Part shown: in pieces, positions 45,684-56,455 of the stretch
Layout of the letters: every line of letters starts with the position of its first letter
Position numbering within the stretch: position 1 is the first letter of the stretch
Origin: Pisolithus tinctorius
Lineage: Eukaryota; Basidiomycota; Agaricomycetes; Boletales; Pisolithaceae
NCBI GenBank assembly: GCA_024663395.1
Contig: JANFAH010000076.1
Location: 62,001 to 126,000 of the forward strand
Direction of reading: 5' to 3'
DNA length: 64,000 nt
The notes under the pieces: model-generated
Seen by the model: only the letters and a program-made list of their open reading frames with translations
What the model was told of the DNA's origin: nothing
The model's database searches: none
Translations under genes and position numbers: made by a program

Positions 45684-47956
45684 TCACAGCCCATCGTTCA
45701 TATCCTCTGCAAGCCACTTTGGTTTGGAAAACCTCCCATTAAAGTCCAGCCGAAGGAGTAATTGCTCCACATGTCGGCGAACTTCTCCTTCGCCTTCCAA
45801 ACCTTTACCTCGGGCGAATGTCCGCTGTAAAGTGGAAATGTTTCCAATGCTGGCATTTATCAGCACCGACCTGGATGCGTCCCCTGCAGCAGTGAACGGC
45901 TGGTAGGACGTCATCAACGTCAGTTGCTGGTAAAATGATTCAAAGAGTTCATGCAGACTCTGGAAAAAGCTATGAACAACGCTGAGCGAAAAGCAAAAAA
46001 CTCAGTTACCTTATCAATCTCCGAGACCACCTGGAATCGCTCCTGAACCAGCGTTCCGACCTTGTCGTGTCCCCCTGCTGCAAGGCTGCCCTCAAACAAG
46101 AGGGCCGGGAGTACATCGCCTCCCCACCGTTCAACTTGCGCAACAAAACGCTCGCATATCTCGAGAATGGACCGCACGGTGCCTGTTAGAGATGGGTTGG
46201 AGAGCAAACAACCCGCGACAAGACGCTCTAGATAAGTAGTGTGAATGTTTCTCAGTGTCGTGAAGTCGAGGCGAACGTGGCTTGGGGATGCCACGTTACC
46301 GTCGTGCGTGACCGCTGCTCCCTCCCGACCAACGCCTTCGGATCGTTCTCGCGCAGGTCCAGTGATCAAGTCCTTCAATCTCCTGAACTCAAGGTCAACG
46401 ACATCAACCATAACATATTCCAGCAAGGTATCGAGGAACCAGCCCATGTCCCTGACAGCTCCCCACCCGAAACGTAGCAGCTGCTGCCGTACCATGAGGT
46501 CCTCCGCTGTTCCACCTTCACCTAGACCAGTCCACCTTCGCCTCGCCCGCTGGGCGTTGGACAGCGACGTCCAGCACCCGTGAATGCGGGTCTGAGTTTT
46601 ACGTACTGATGACAGATATCCGAATAAGGCCGAGTATACTTGTAGGTCGGAGGCGTGCAGAAACAAATCGAGAGGCCAGGTCGTGTCATACGTGAGAAGA
46701 AGGGATGTGCCGAGAAGGAGGTCGTCGAAAGAGGTGGTTTCATTGAAACTGCCGTTCACGGACGACAAAAGCGATTTCGATCCGACCTTCGAGAAAGATG
46801 GAAGAAGAGGTCTGATGGGACCAGACGGAAGTTTAAATTTGAGCTTGAGTAAAGATGGGTCATGTTGGGCAGTGGTACTTAGGGATGCTCGGAGCAATGC
46901 TAGATTGAGGTCCTGTTCCTTAATCATAGATGGGACCCCTGTGCGTGTGGTGAGTCGTGATATCTTCAGCTTCTCGATATCACGGATGAGCGCGAGGCAG
47001 AATTCCCCGTTACGTAGCAGGAAATAGTTCGCTCTGAAGTAATGATGAGAAACCTAAAGAATTACGATGGAGAATCTTGCTCACAGAGAAACAACCGCTT
47101 CCTCCACGTCTTTTCTTGTTAAGACATGTAGCCAGAGCCATTCACTGACGTTTGTCCGGATTTGACCGATCACTGAATCAAATTTATATCTGTCTTCAGG
47201 TAGAACAGTGTCGAGCAGTTGAGCGTGTTCGACCGCTTGTTCTCGAGGAATCTGATGTGCCCATTTCTTGTGTTTCACCGTTCCGATAGCTCTTCCGACG
47301 TACATGATAGACTCGCGTGCTTGAGGGGACACGCAAGCGGGCGTCGAGCCTTCCAAAAGGACATAGTCTCCTGAAGCTAAAGGATCGGTTGCTGTTATTG
47401 ATCCATGGACCAAGAGAGCAGCTAACTGTGCACGCCAGGTACGTTGAACGGCCGTGGATAGACGAGAAAATATGTCTGCGATCCGGCTTGTCCCCGTTTT
47501 CGATCGTGCCATAAGCATGTCGATGAGTGGTCCGGGTTTCCATTCGTCCTTGGACTCTATCTGTTCCATCAGAGATTCCAGTGCTATGAAAGGGGACTCC
47601 CATCCCGAGAAAATGGCCAGTATAGCTGTGAGAGGGACGAACGAGCCCCGAGCTACTAATTCTGGGTCTCGCTTCAACAGTTTGGCTTCGGTTTCGACCA
47701 CCAGGCCCTCATATTCGTCTTTCAGTATTTGAATTAATGTGGCACACAAAGCACAGATATACCGCGATTGTGATCGCGTCAGTGTGAGGCATGCTTTCTT
47801 GATGCTACGGTATCTCGTTGCTATCCTTCCTATCGCTTGAAGACATTGTTCCTCGCCCGGATGCAGCAGAGGGCGAAACGCGGGATTTATGGTGTGGTCA
47901 GAAGGAAATATGGAGGACGAATGACCTGCTAGGACGAGCAAGATTTCAGCGATCAT
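45684..47956 (-). CDS. Gamma-tubulin complex component, GCP4-like (Spc97/Spc98 family)
   Basis: Microtubule-nucleation subunit of the gamma-tubulin ring complex at spindle poles. The N-terminus MIAEILLVLAGHSSSIF and the early LHPGEEQCLQAIGRIATRYR fit the GRIP1 region of GCP4. The C-terminal half has the GRIP2 landmarks TTWPLDLFLHASDLQVYSAL, FGYLSSVRKTQTRIHGCW, MGWFLDTLLEYVMVDVVDLE and IHTTYLERLVAGCLL. Length of about 710 residues fits GCP4 better than GCP2/3. The start at 47956 is preferred; upstream in-frame codons would enter the TBC gene. Only 87 bp separate the two divergent start codons. It ends DMNDGL. Confidence 0.8.
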
Positions 47957-48043
47957 CACGACCTCATACTCACTAGGCAGCTTACATAACCAGTCCTTGC
48001 TTCTACACGAGCCCTGCGGAGGTAAACACGCGCAACATTGAAT

Positions 48044-50110
48044 ATGGAGGGTCTCGGGGCCACGCAGGCTGACGATGCAGTCTGGGACGCTGACGGCCAG
48101 GACGAGACACCAGAGTTCAGCCAATTTACAGTCCGAAGGGACGTCGAACACTTGCGGCGACTTTCTACATTGCAGGGCGATGTGACTACTGTCAGTGAGC
48201 TCGATGCCTCGGTGTCGACTCTTGACCTCAATGATGACACCGGGCCTCCGGACGTGGATTTGGAGTCACCATCCCCTCAATTCCACACTCCAATCAGTCC
48301 ATCGTTATCAGTTGTCGAGCCCGGGTTCTCACATGAAGCAGATTCGAATCCCTCCGTCAACGGTGATGCACATACAGCCTCGTTTGAACATCTTCCTGAA
48401 GAAACAAATGCTACTTACCCAGCAGTCCACATCGACGTCTCTCAACCACCTCTAACGCGTGTGTCAGTAACGACCGAAGACGGCAGCATTCACCCCGACC
48501 AACCCATATCGAAAGGCAATGAACCCGACAGTTTCACCATGGCCAGGCCTGTATATCCGGAGTCAGCCAAGCCTACTTCTTCTTCATCTACCTCGCAGTT
48601 GCCTATCTCTTCATCACAGGGCAGTCATAAACCGTCACGAGCCGTGGGACCAAGCGTGTTTCAGAAAGTAGTAAGTAAGACGAGACCCCATTTTCTTCCT
48701 CCCAAGAGCCGGGAAGAGGATCGAAAACATCTGGCTGATTGGGAGGCTATGATGAAAGAGAGTCGCGCCGCAGGTATGGCATCTTCACTTATTGATCGTG
48801 CCGCTGCCATCCTAACCACGCCTCTCGTTTTAGAAGAACGGCGCCGCAAGGGCCTTCAGCAACGTAGAATGGCGCGCGAGTTGAACATCGAAAAGTCAAT
48901 GCATATATGGGAGAAGGACATTCTACCGGACTGGCGTGTGGTCCATCGGGATCCCACCCTTCGAAAGCTCTGGTGGAATGGCGTTCCGACTAAACTGCGC
49001 TGCGTAATGTGGGAGCGTGTTATCGGTAACACGCTTGCTCTGAGCAGAGGTATACTTTGTTCCATGAATTTTCACTACCCTATTTATTCGTTCCCAGACA
49101 GTTACCGCAGCTGCCTTTCCCGGGCAAGGCGCGCCCTATCCTCTGGTGTTTTTCCTTTGGACATCCTCCAGGAAATGGAGGATGATATTGTTACAACACT
49201 TCCCGCCCTTCATATCTTTCACCCGGAGAGTGGTCCTCTGTACCAAGAGTTGAAAGACGTGTTGTGTGCTTGGGTCATCTCGCGTGCAGACGAAGGGCTA
49301 GGCTATACACGCGGTATTTCAAAACTAGCTGCCATGATACTTGTTAATGTTCCTACACCGCAAGCCTTCGTTGCCTTGAGGAACCTTTTGGAGAGGCATT
49401 GTCTGAGAGCCTTTTATGGTGGTACAGGAACGAAAGATGATGTAAGTCGCACCTGCGAAAAGAGACCGCAGTCTAACTGAGCCGCAGAGATCAGGTTGAG
49501 GCATATTATCGGTCAGAATTAGTCTGCAGACTTTGATCAAGCACTCACCCACTAGAACAGAATTTTCGACACACTGCTGGCAGACAGTATGCCCAAGAGT
49601 GCGCTGTCGTTTTACGCTGAACGCGATGACGCGCGAAACTAATGTGACACAGTCTACTTTAATTTCAAACAGCATCAAATATCCCCCGCTGCATATTTGC
49701 CCGACTGGTTGGCACCACTCTTTCTGGACCATCTTCCTTTCGAAGCCTGCGCGAGGTTATGGGATGTGATTTTGCTTGAAGGCGATTCCTTCCTTTTTCG
49801 GGCCGCGCTTGCAATACTGGCCGTATTAGAACCACGACTATCTTTTCCTGACAGAGACGAGCTCCTCCAACTTCTGAAGTACGCATTCTCTCCCATTTCT
49901 TAAGACCGTCTCCCATACAACGTTCATAGGGGCCAGAATAAGGCTGCCATAGAAGTAGCTAAACGCGAAGGTCGGCCGCTAAATGGAGGCAAATACGAAA
50001 TTTATGGTGTCGACGAAGAAACGCTGTGGGATCGGATTGACAGTATGGAAGACTGGTGGAGGGAGTCTACGTGGAGGAGGTTAACCCAGAGAGAGCTACC
50101 GGACTTGTGA
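48044..50110 (+). CDS. TBC-domain Rab GTPase-activating protein
   Basis: Cytosolic GAP for a Rab GTPase, closest in layout to TBC1D12/TBC1D14-type proteins. It has a 200-residue Ser/Thr/Asp-rich disordered N-terminus, then a basic coil (SLIDRAAAILTTPLVLEERR), then a TBC domain starting LWWNGVPTKLRCVMWERVIG. The TBC domain continues IFHPESGPLYQELKDVLCAW, GLGYTRGISKLAAMILVNV and PDWLAPLFLDHLPFEACARL. The usual catalytic IxxDxxR of motif A lies in EDDIVTTLPALHIFHP and is replaced (IVTTLPA), and the glutamine finger YxQG becomes YTRG, so GAP activity may be lost or altered. Introns follow ALSR, TGTKDD and related sites. It ends TQRELPDL at TGA 50108-50110. Confidence 0.87.
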
Positions 50111-50144
50111 CTGTGGAGATGTATTGGCTTAACATTATATCCAT

Positions 50145-51294
50145 TTAACCTCCGGAAGCATCATCGTCCTCTGCTACTTCCTTGTATAGTGCGTACATCT
50201 TGCGCCGATTTGAGTCTCTAGTACTCTCAGCGCTAGCAACATCAAATAGTGTTTGCAGTGCCCCTTGCCTCAGTGCTGCGGCGTCTATCGCACCCTCGGT
50301 TGGTGGATCGTATTGACAGGCCGTCGATAGTATGTTGGTAAACTGGCTACCCGGTAAGCGGGCTCTTTTCGGGGGATTTGATGTCCGTAAAGGCCTGAGG
50401 GCTGTCAGAAGTGGGCGGAATAGTGCGGTTTCGAGGTGCTTGTATGTTGTGGACGTCGGTGTCTGAGCAGCTAAGGTAATGAAAGGGTATAATAGGGCAA
50501 GTAACGGCGCGGGCAACGGCGAATCGAACGAAGCGATGGCCTTGTCTAGTTCCTCCAAGTAAATATCTGCCAAGTGGTATGACAAACTCGATGGAACTTT
50601 TATATCATTCGGGCTGGGATTCCAGGATAAATTAGGAAAGTTAAAGGTGAACGAAGGGGAATGCGTGCCAGAGTGGTCCACCTGAATCGGTGAGGATAGC
50701 ATTATAATTCTTCAGAGAAGAATTGTCCCAGTGAGATCGCATAAGAAGGCGGAAGCTGGCATTGAGGAATCTCCTGATAAGTAGGTAATATTTGTCCATC
50801 CTGAGCAAGGAATCGGTCAGATGACTGCCTGAAGCCCCACAGAAGTAACATACCGCAAGCGATCGATACCATGCCATTCCCTGACCATGGTCGTCCAGAA
50901 CCCCCGAAGGAAATGGAGGGACGACGAATCCCTCTTTATAGTAAGTAAAAGTTCTGCAAGCTCACTCGCAAGTGCTTGCTGCACTAGAGGCTTATCGGAC
51001 ATCCAGAAACCTGCAATGAAACGTGAGCGGACCTCAGTCAGCATAGAGTGTCAGCTGAGAAGTACAGTAGAATATCCCCTTCCACAGCTTTGCCATTTCG
51101 AGATCTGGTATTTCATTGTTTTCGTCGTCGGAAAGAAACGCGGCCAAATTTTTCACGGCCTTGTCTCGCGTTTTCTTTTCTTTTAAGAAACAAAACGATA
51201 TGGCGAGTGCTCCCGTCTACAGTAGTATTTACACACCTGAAGAGGCTAGATATTTGCCCAAAGGCAGCGTCCCGCTCGGTGGTGAAGGCGGCAT
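50145..51294 (-). CDS. RRP1: Ribosomal RNA processing protein RRP1 (NOP52 family)
   Basis: Nucleolar protein for 60S pre-ribosome maturation (27S to 25S rRNA). Spliced N-terminus: MPPSPPSGTLPLGKYLASSE, KKTRDKAVKNLAAFLSDDEN, EMAKLWKGIFYC, FWMSDKPLVQQALASELAEL. It continues LHFLRGFWTTMVREWHGIDR, KDKYYLLIRRFLNASFRLL, YNAILTDSGGPLS and SLSYHLADIYLEELDKAIAS. These match the NOP52 domain closely. The first exon (51294-51231) is easily missed because it lies antisense to an open frame on +. The C-terminal half is shorter than in animals. It is convergent with the TBC gene, only 34 bp apart. Confidence 0.88.
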
Positions 51295-51334
51295 GCAAGT
51301 TTTTGGTCAGATGATCTCGAGGGAGATTGTCGTG

Positions 51335-51342
51335 TCACGTGA
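51335..51342. promoter_or_regulatory. TCACGTGA palindrome between RRP1 and HIUase
   Basis: Exact TCACGTGA in the 124-bp spacer of two divergent genes, 41 bp from the RRP1 start and 77 bp from the hydrolase start. Confidence 0.5.
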
Positions 51343-51418
51343 TCGAGTCATTGAGCTACATGACATCATAAGGTTTCCTCGTCTCTGCCTCATCTTTTGG
51401 CAAACACTTGAAGCTACG

Positions 51419-51970
51419 ATGTCAAAGAGCCCGATTACTTGTCATGGTGGGGCAATCCGGTAACCCGTACGTCGCTTCGACAAGCTGACCATAGCGCGTA
51501 GTCCTCGACGTGTCTATAGGCAGACCAGCTGAGGGTGTTGAAGTCACCCTTCAAGTGTACCACAAGGGCCCTGGTGGCATCGACGTATTCAATCCACTCG
51601 CTCGGGGGTTTGTTTCTTAGACTCAAAATCGACTTCATCATATCTGATCGTGATTGAGTAGTGTGACTGATGGTGACGGACGCTGCTCCAGGTTGCTTCC
51701 GCCCCGCAACTCTGCGGAAGCAAAGGAGACGGGACAAGAGTTTCGAGCAGGCATCTACAAGATAATATTCAAGCCTACGGACTATTTTGAGAAGATCGGG
51801 CGGAAATGCTTTTACCCTTGGGTCGAGGTACTAGATGCCCCCGACCTTGAACCACTGGTCTTTCGCTGATGTTACCGTAGATCACGTTTGACATCGAGAA
51901 CCCAGATGAACACTATCATATCCCTCTCCTCATCAGCCCATATTCCTATGTTACTTACAGGGGAAGTTGA
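51419..51970 (+). CDS. 5-hydroxyisourate hydrolase (transthyretin-like)
   Basis: Enzyme of purine (urate) catabolism converting 5-hydroxyisourate to OHCU, of the transthyretin fold. The spliced protein of about 130 residues begins MSKSPITCHVLDVSIGRPAE. It contains the family motifs CHVLD...GRPA (catalytic His and Arg) and SVTDGDGRCSRLL, with FRAGIYKIIFKPTDYFEKIG and FYPWVEITFDIENPDEHYHI. It ends with the diagnostic YRGS tetrapeptide. Three introns: after TCH, after NPLARG, and after PWVE; all are in phase. No C-terminal SKL peroxisomal signal is present; location is therefore uncertain. Confidence 0.93.
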
Positions 51971-52131
51971 CCGTATATCCAGTGTACTGCCCTATGATAT
52001 GGAGACCGTTGTCACGGATGTATAAATTCGCGGACGTATTAAGATGGCATTAGCATTATGGCTAGGTTGATATCATTATGATCACGTGTCTGAAGGTGCG
52101 CACAAAATGTGAAATCTATACGACGAGGAGG

Positions 52132-52937
52132 TCAATGCTCGAGAACTTTGTCATAGTGTACGCCCTTGATATTCGCGCCACGCATGGAGGACTTTACGTT
52201 GTACAAGAACTGCTCTCGATTCTTTCGGAGTTCCTCGGCTGCTTCTGCATAGAATATTGTGATAAGTGCGACCGGAGTAGACCAAGGGGGTGACATCTTA
52301 CCCTTGTTCAGGGGATCGTCTGCATTCGGCTCCAGGAAAAGGTACTGCAGCCCGACCATGACCGAATTCAGATTTAGCACCGGCTTCCAATCTTCTCGCA
52401 GGATGTTCAGACAAACATTCCCCTCGAGGTCGACGTTTGGGTGGTATATCTGTGCGCCAGTGAGCGTTTGAACCGTGTAGGACAAATATACACGGCTACC
52501 GTTTGTAGACACTTCACCTTTGGTGGTTCATGGGGATAGTTGCTATTGATGTTGAACGAGAAGTTGAAGGCTCCGCCCTGGTACATCCCTATGTTGCGTC
52601 AAAGGACATTGTTTGATACGGTGGTTGCTACAACGAACCTTCATCGGGGGTAATGGTAAGAGTAAAGTTTAGGAGGTTGGTTGCGTCTGGGAAGTGAGTC
52701 TTCATCGTTGGTGGCAAGTCCAGCTCAGTAAGATCTTTAACGAGTCCCTGTCATTTGGTCTGCAGCCTCAATATATCGAGGCTTGACATGCCTTTCTGTA
52801 CACGTATTTGGGCAGCGCTCGTCTTCGGCTTCTTCTTCGCCGCTGCATCCTCGTTCTTCTTCATACTCAAGATCTACAGGGATTAACGTTGGAGCCTGGG
52901 GTTAGATAGACCATACTGTGGTTAATACCTTCAACAT
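52132..52937 (-). CDS. UBC12: NEDD8-conjugating enzyme UBC12
   Basis: E2 enzyme that passes NEDD8/Rub1 to cullins. The first coding exon is 9 nt (M-L-K), joined to [20 protein letters not shown]; this recreates the N-terminal extension (MIKLFSLK in human) that docks to the NEDD8 E1. The core reads [54 protein letters not shown] (active-site Cys), [20 protein letters not shown] and PNADDPLNK, then [21 protein letters not shown] 57-bp intron lies between LNK and EAAEE. It ends [10 protein letters not shown]. Confidence 0.95.
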
Positions 52938-53107
52938 AGTGATAGCTGGACAGGATGGGTGTGTGTGTTGTGTGTTGAGATGGGGGGAATCGATAATGCG
53001 ACGGGAGCTGCCGACCACATGGCTTCGGCGTGTGTACAGGCCAACCAGTGGCAGCGCTCAACAGCAGATGGAGTCCTTTTTATTGGGAACTTGTCTGATT
53101 TCTCGTC

Positions 53108-54508
53108 ATGTCAAATCTCTCAGAGACTCTGCCAGTGATCGATGTCGACGTATTTCTTTCAGGTGACGGAACTTCACCACGTATCCAGGAGGAGTGCAGG
53201 AAGGTGAGACCCCCCCTCTGGACGGCAGATTTGACCAGTTCAATGACCTGCCTCCCCGAAGGCAGCTGATGCCTTAATCACTTACGGCGCCTTGCTGCTG
53301 CATGACTCCCGGGTATCAGAGGATGATAACGATACCTTCCTCGATCTTATGGAAGACTACTTCGCCCAGCCGCTCGCTGATCTTGAGAGGGATCAGCGAC
53401 CTGAGCTCTCGTACCAAGTTGGAGTCACGCTGGAAAACACAGAGAAACCAAAGTGCGCTGTGGACGAGTCATGCTTGGACGTCATCGCACGCCTCGACCC
53501 GTCGGAGCGTCCGTTGGACATCTCGGGTCATCAACCTGATCCCAAATGTCGTTTCTTTTGGAAAATGACCACGCCTCCTCCGTATAAAACGGATTATCCT
53601 GCGTTGAATGCACCGAACGTCATCCCTCAGGCCCCTATGTTCAGCGACATATGGCAATCGGTCATGGAGAAGTGGGGGAAGTCCATGAAAGACGCGTATG
53701 CTGTGACACCAATCATACATATTCTTAAGAGTAAGCCCTGATTTACAGTGTCGAGAACGTAGCCGAGATGGTTGCCCTTGGTCTTGGACTTCCGCGTCAA
53801 ACCTTTAAGGATGCTGGAAAATACGGGTTCGCACCTCTTCGCCTTCTAGATTTCCTTCAATCACTTAACGGAGGATCTTTAGTCCCCACCTTCTTGCACC
53901 GACAGCGTCCGACCTCGTGAAGTACGGCAAGAAAGACACGATACTTGCGGGTTTCCATACGGATCTTAACTGCCTCACTATTCATGGAAGGTCTCGATTT
54001 CCTGGTTTGAATATATGGGCTCGGAATACTGGGAGGCGCATACCTGTGCGCTTCCCTCCCACTGGTAGATTTTTACTAGTGCAGTCAGGGAAACAGATCG
54101 AGCACCTCACGGCAGGTCTTATCAAAGCTGGTTACCACGAAGTTGTGGTTAATGATAACACCATCGAGGTGAGAGCTCGACGGTGATATGTACAGGCACA
54201 AGGCAACATCAGCTCACGTTCATTGTTAGACGATAGCCAAACGTAGAGTTAGCCATCCAAACCGTCCTCTCATTCGGATATCTTCGACATTCTTCTGGCA
54301 CTTGTCTTCAGATTACGATCTTGCTCCTATCCCCAGCTTGCTTGGGCGTGCCAAGTCCCTCCATCCAACTGAGTCTGAAGCATCCTTGGAAAGTTTATAC
54401 CCATCGATGAAAGTTGGAAAGCAGGTTCAGAAGTAAGACTCTTATCGAGATGCAATTATTTACTGAACCACCCTCAGTGAACTCAAGCATATCGCTCTGA
54501 TGGTTTAA
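53108..54508 (+). CDS. 2-oxoglutarate/Fe(II)-dependent oxygenase (isopenicillin-N-synthase-like)
   Basis: Non-haem iron oxygenase. It begins MSNLSETLPVIDVDVFLSGD, the usual PVIDxxxF opening, then AADALITYGALLLHDSRVSE. The Fe ligands are visible in the C-terminal jelly roll: AGFHTDLNCLTIHGRSRFPG (His-x-Asp) and SGKQIEHLTAGLIKAGYHEV (distal His); a basic HPNRPLIRISSTFFWH likely contains the Arg that binds 2OG. Five or so introns join in phase, the last before ELKHIALMV. The substrate is unknown; similar fungal proteins are annotated only as oxygenases of this superfamily. It is divergent from UBC12, 170 bp apart. Confidence 0.86.
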
Positions 54509-54689
54509 AGCTGTTCTCAGCCGTCGGAATAGTAGACCCCTTTTCAGAAGTTTAACTGACCAGTAATACCCGTATATATGTATGTTTAAATGAAGCTGGA
54601 TTCATGACAAGGTGATGTAAATACGCGCGATACATTACAAGGCAACTCCGACCAATTTCCACCGAAACGGGGCATCCGAACATACAGAG

Positions 54690-56280
54690 AAAACTTGGCA
54701 GTTTGGCGAGCATTTCTTCCTACTGCCCATCAGGGTCAGTTACTATCCGCGGTTATTTTAAGTATGACAATCTGCAAGTACACCGTTGGGCCCCAACTTA
54801 CGCACCACAACCGAACACACCAGAGTAAACATTTTGCTTGCCATCCCGAGGGTGTGGAGGATTTCGACACTACGTTTCCTTGGTGCGACAGGTTTGATGA
54901 GTAGCATGATACTGTTACCCACCAGGGAAAGACGGCGTCTCAGAGACTCCCAACCAAGTGCGCCATTTGTCCGTGGGTTCTCCTTCAATATCCTTTCGGC
55001 TACAGTGCAGGTAACGTCCGGCCCCTCGCGGTCGGTTCCTTTGATGGGGCGTAGCTGAAATGTTGCTTCAGGTGGGCGAGGACAGGAGAGAAATTGTTCT
55101 GGAGATGATGGAAACGATGTCGTTGGATGTAGTCGGAGATAACCAGCGTGTGACGCAGGATCAAGCTCGCACAGGACCTTGTGTTATCGTCATGGTGGTG
55201 AATGTACCTCAGAGTTACACAGGGAGGGTCACGAAGAATGACCCTCATCTGCGCTGTGAGGAACAACTCGTGGGATTCACCCGCAAGGTGCCCCTGAGCC
55301 AAGGAAATACGAGCCTTGTAAGTCTTGTTATCGGATAAGAGAAGTGGTCATCCGCGCATTCGTTGAGGAATGAGCGACATCAGTAGATGAGTGGGGTGTT
55401 CCTGAGCTGCTGAGCGGAATAGCTCAGTAGTATCGGCGAACCACTTGTGGTCGTCTTCTAAAACTGATTGAAGATAATATACCATTTTTCGAGTCAAGGA
55501 CGATGCTGCGTTCTACGAAAACAAGGTTCATGTCGGGGTGGCGATGACGCTTCGCGAGGATAACGAAAAGGATTCAACGCCGAGTTCATACGACAAGTAG
55601 CTGACGAAGCCTCCCCAGCAAGGAATATTGAAAGCGACGCCTTTCTTTTGTTCATGAAACCCGCTAGCCACAACCACATGTCTTAAGGTCCCAAAGAGAC
55701 ACGCGAACAGGACCCCCCCAATTGTGAATGGAAAAAGTTGTCACCAATGGAATAAGTAATGTGGCGCAACAACTCCATATGCAGGCAACCGATGGTGGTA
55801 TAGCGACCGGGTGGGGCAGTTGACTCCAGTATCACCAATGGTAACTCATCGTTGGTGACGTCGAGAAGTTCGCATGCCGTCATGCATGTAAACCAGGGAG
55901 AGCTGTGAGCGCGGTCCACAAAATAGAGCGGTGGCTCGAGATGAATGATGGACGTAGGTTGGACCACGGCGAATCGAAAACAGCGGATACCTTGCTGTCC
56001 TAAGATAGGAGGGTACGGCTACAGGCAACGTGTGAGACGTCAAAAGTTGAATCTGGTTCCTCCGGGTCCTCGTTACCGCTAAGTTCGGCATGCAGAGAGT
56101 GGTACCGCACTGCTTTTACGGCGCCGACTCCCTCGAAAATAACTGTACCTGTATGCTCCAGAACAGACATCTGACCGAGGGGTAATCTCTTCACTTTCGC
56201 ACCATACTGACTAGCCAGACTTTGGAGACCAAGGCAGACGCCGAAACCGAAAGTTGGCACCAGAATCTCGTGAGTCTAAC
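54690..56280 (-). pseudogene. Decayed p-aminobenzoate synthase (glutamine amidotransferase + ADC synthase)
   Basis: Remains of the fungal bifunctional PABA synthase (folate pathway), read on the minus strand. The amidotransferase part survives as ILVPTFGFGVCLGLQSLASQ, with the nucleophile Cys and an in-frame 6-bp duplication (FGFG). It continues GTVIFEGVGAVKAVRYHSLH. The ADC-synthase part follows in pieces: PPLYFVDRAHSSPW, LDVTNDELPLVILESTAPPG, NIPCWGGFVSYLSYELGVES, then a 1-nt frame break before RHRHPDMNLVFVERSIVLDS, EDDHKWFADTTELFRSAAQE, YKARISLAQGHLAGESHELF, LRPIKGT, GALGWESLRRRLS and RSVEILHTL. The catalytic core between these is largely missing, stops occur in frame, and no start or amidotransferase N-terminus remains. 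The old 5' end abuts TTI1. No intact copy is in the window. Confidence 0.82.
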
Positions 56281-56455
56281 AAAACCATTCAGCAGTGAGG
56301 ATATGGTAGGGAGAGTTCAAGGAAATGACACGATCTTGGGTGTACTTGCCAGCAACTTGTGCCCTCAGATTCAAGGAAGGCTGAGATGCTTTTCTAGGTA
56401 AATCGACCCCCCGGACCTCCCTTGATAACTGTACGAGCGAGTGCAACGATTGTGC

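Noticed and set aside
51116..51463. Open frame on + (MASAPVYSSIYTPEEARYLP)
   Set aside because: It is antisense to the first intron and exon of RRP1, whose conserved N-terminus is well supported; no family similarity seen in the + reading.
54786..55338. Two + strand open frames
   Set aside because: They are antisense to recognisable fragments of the decayed PABA synthase.
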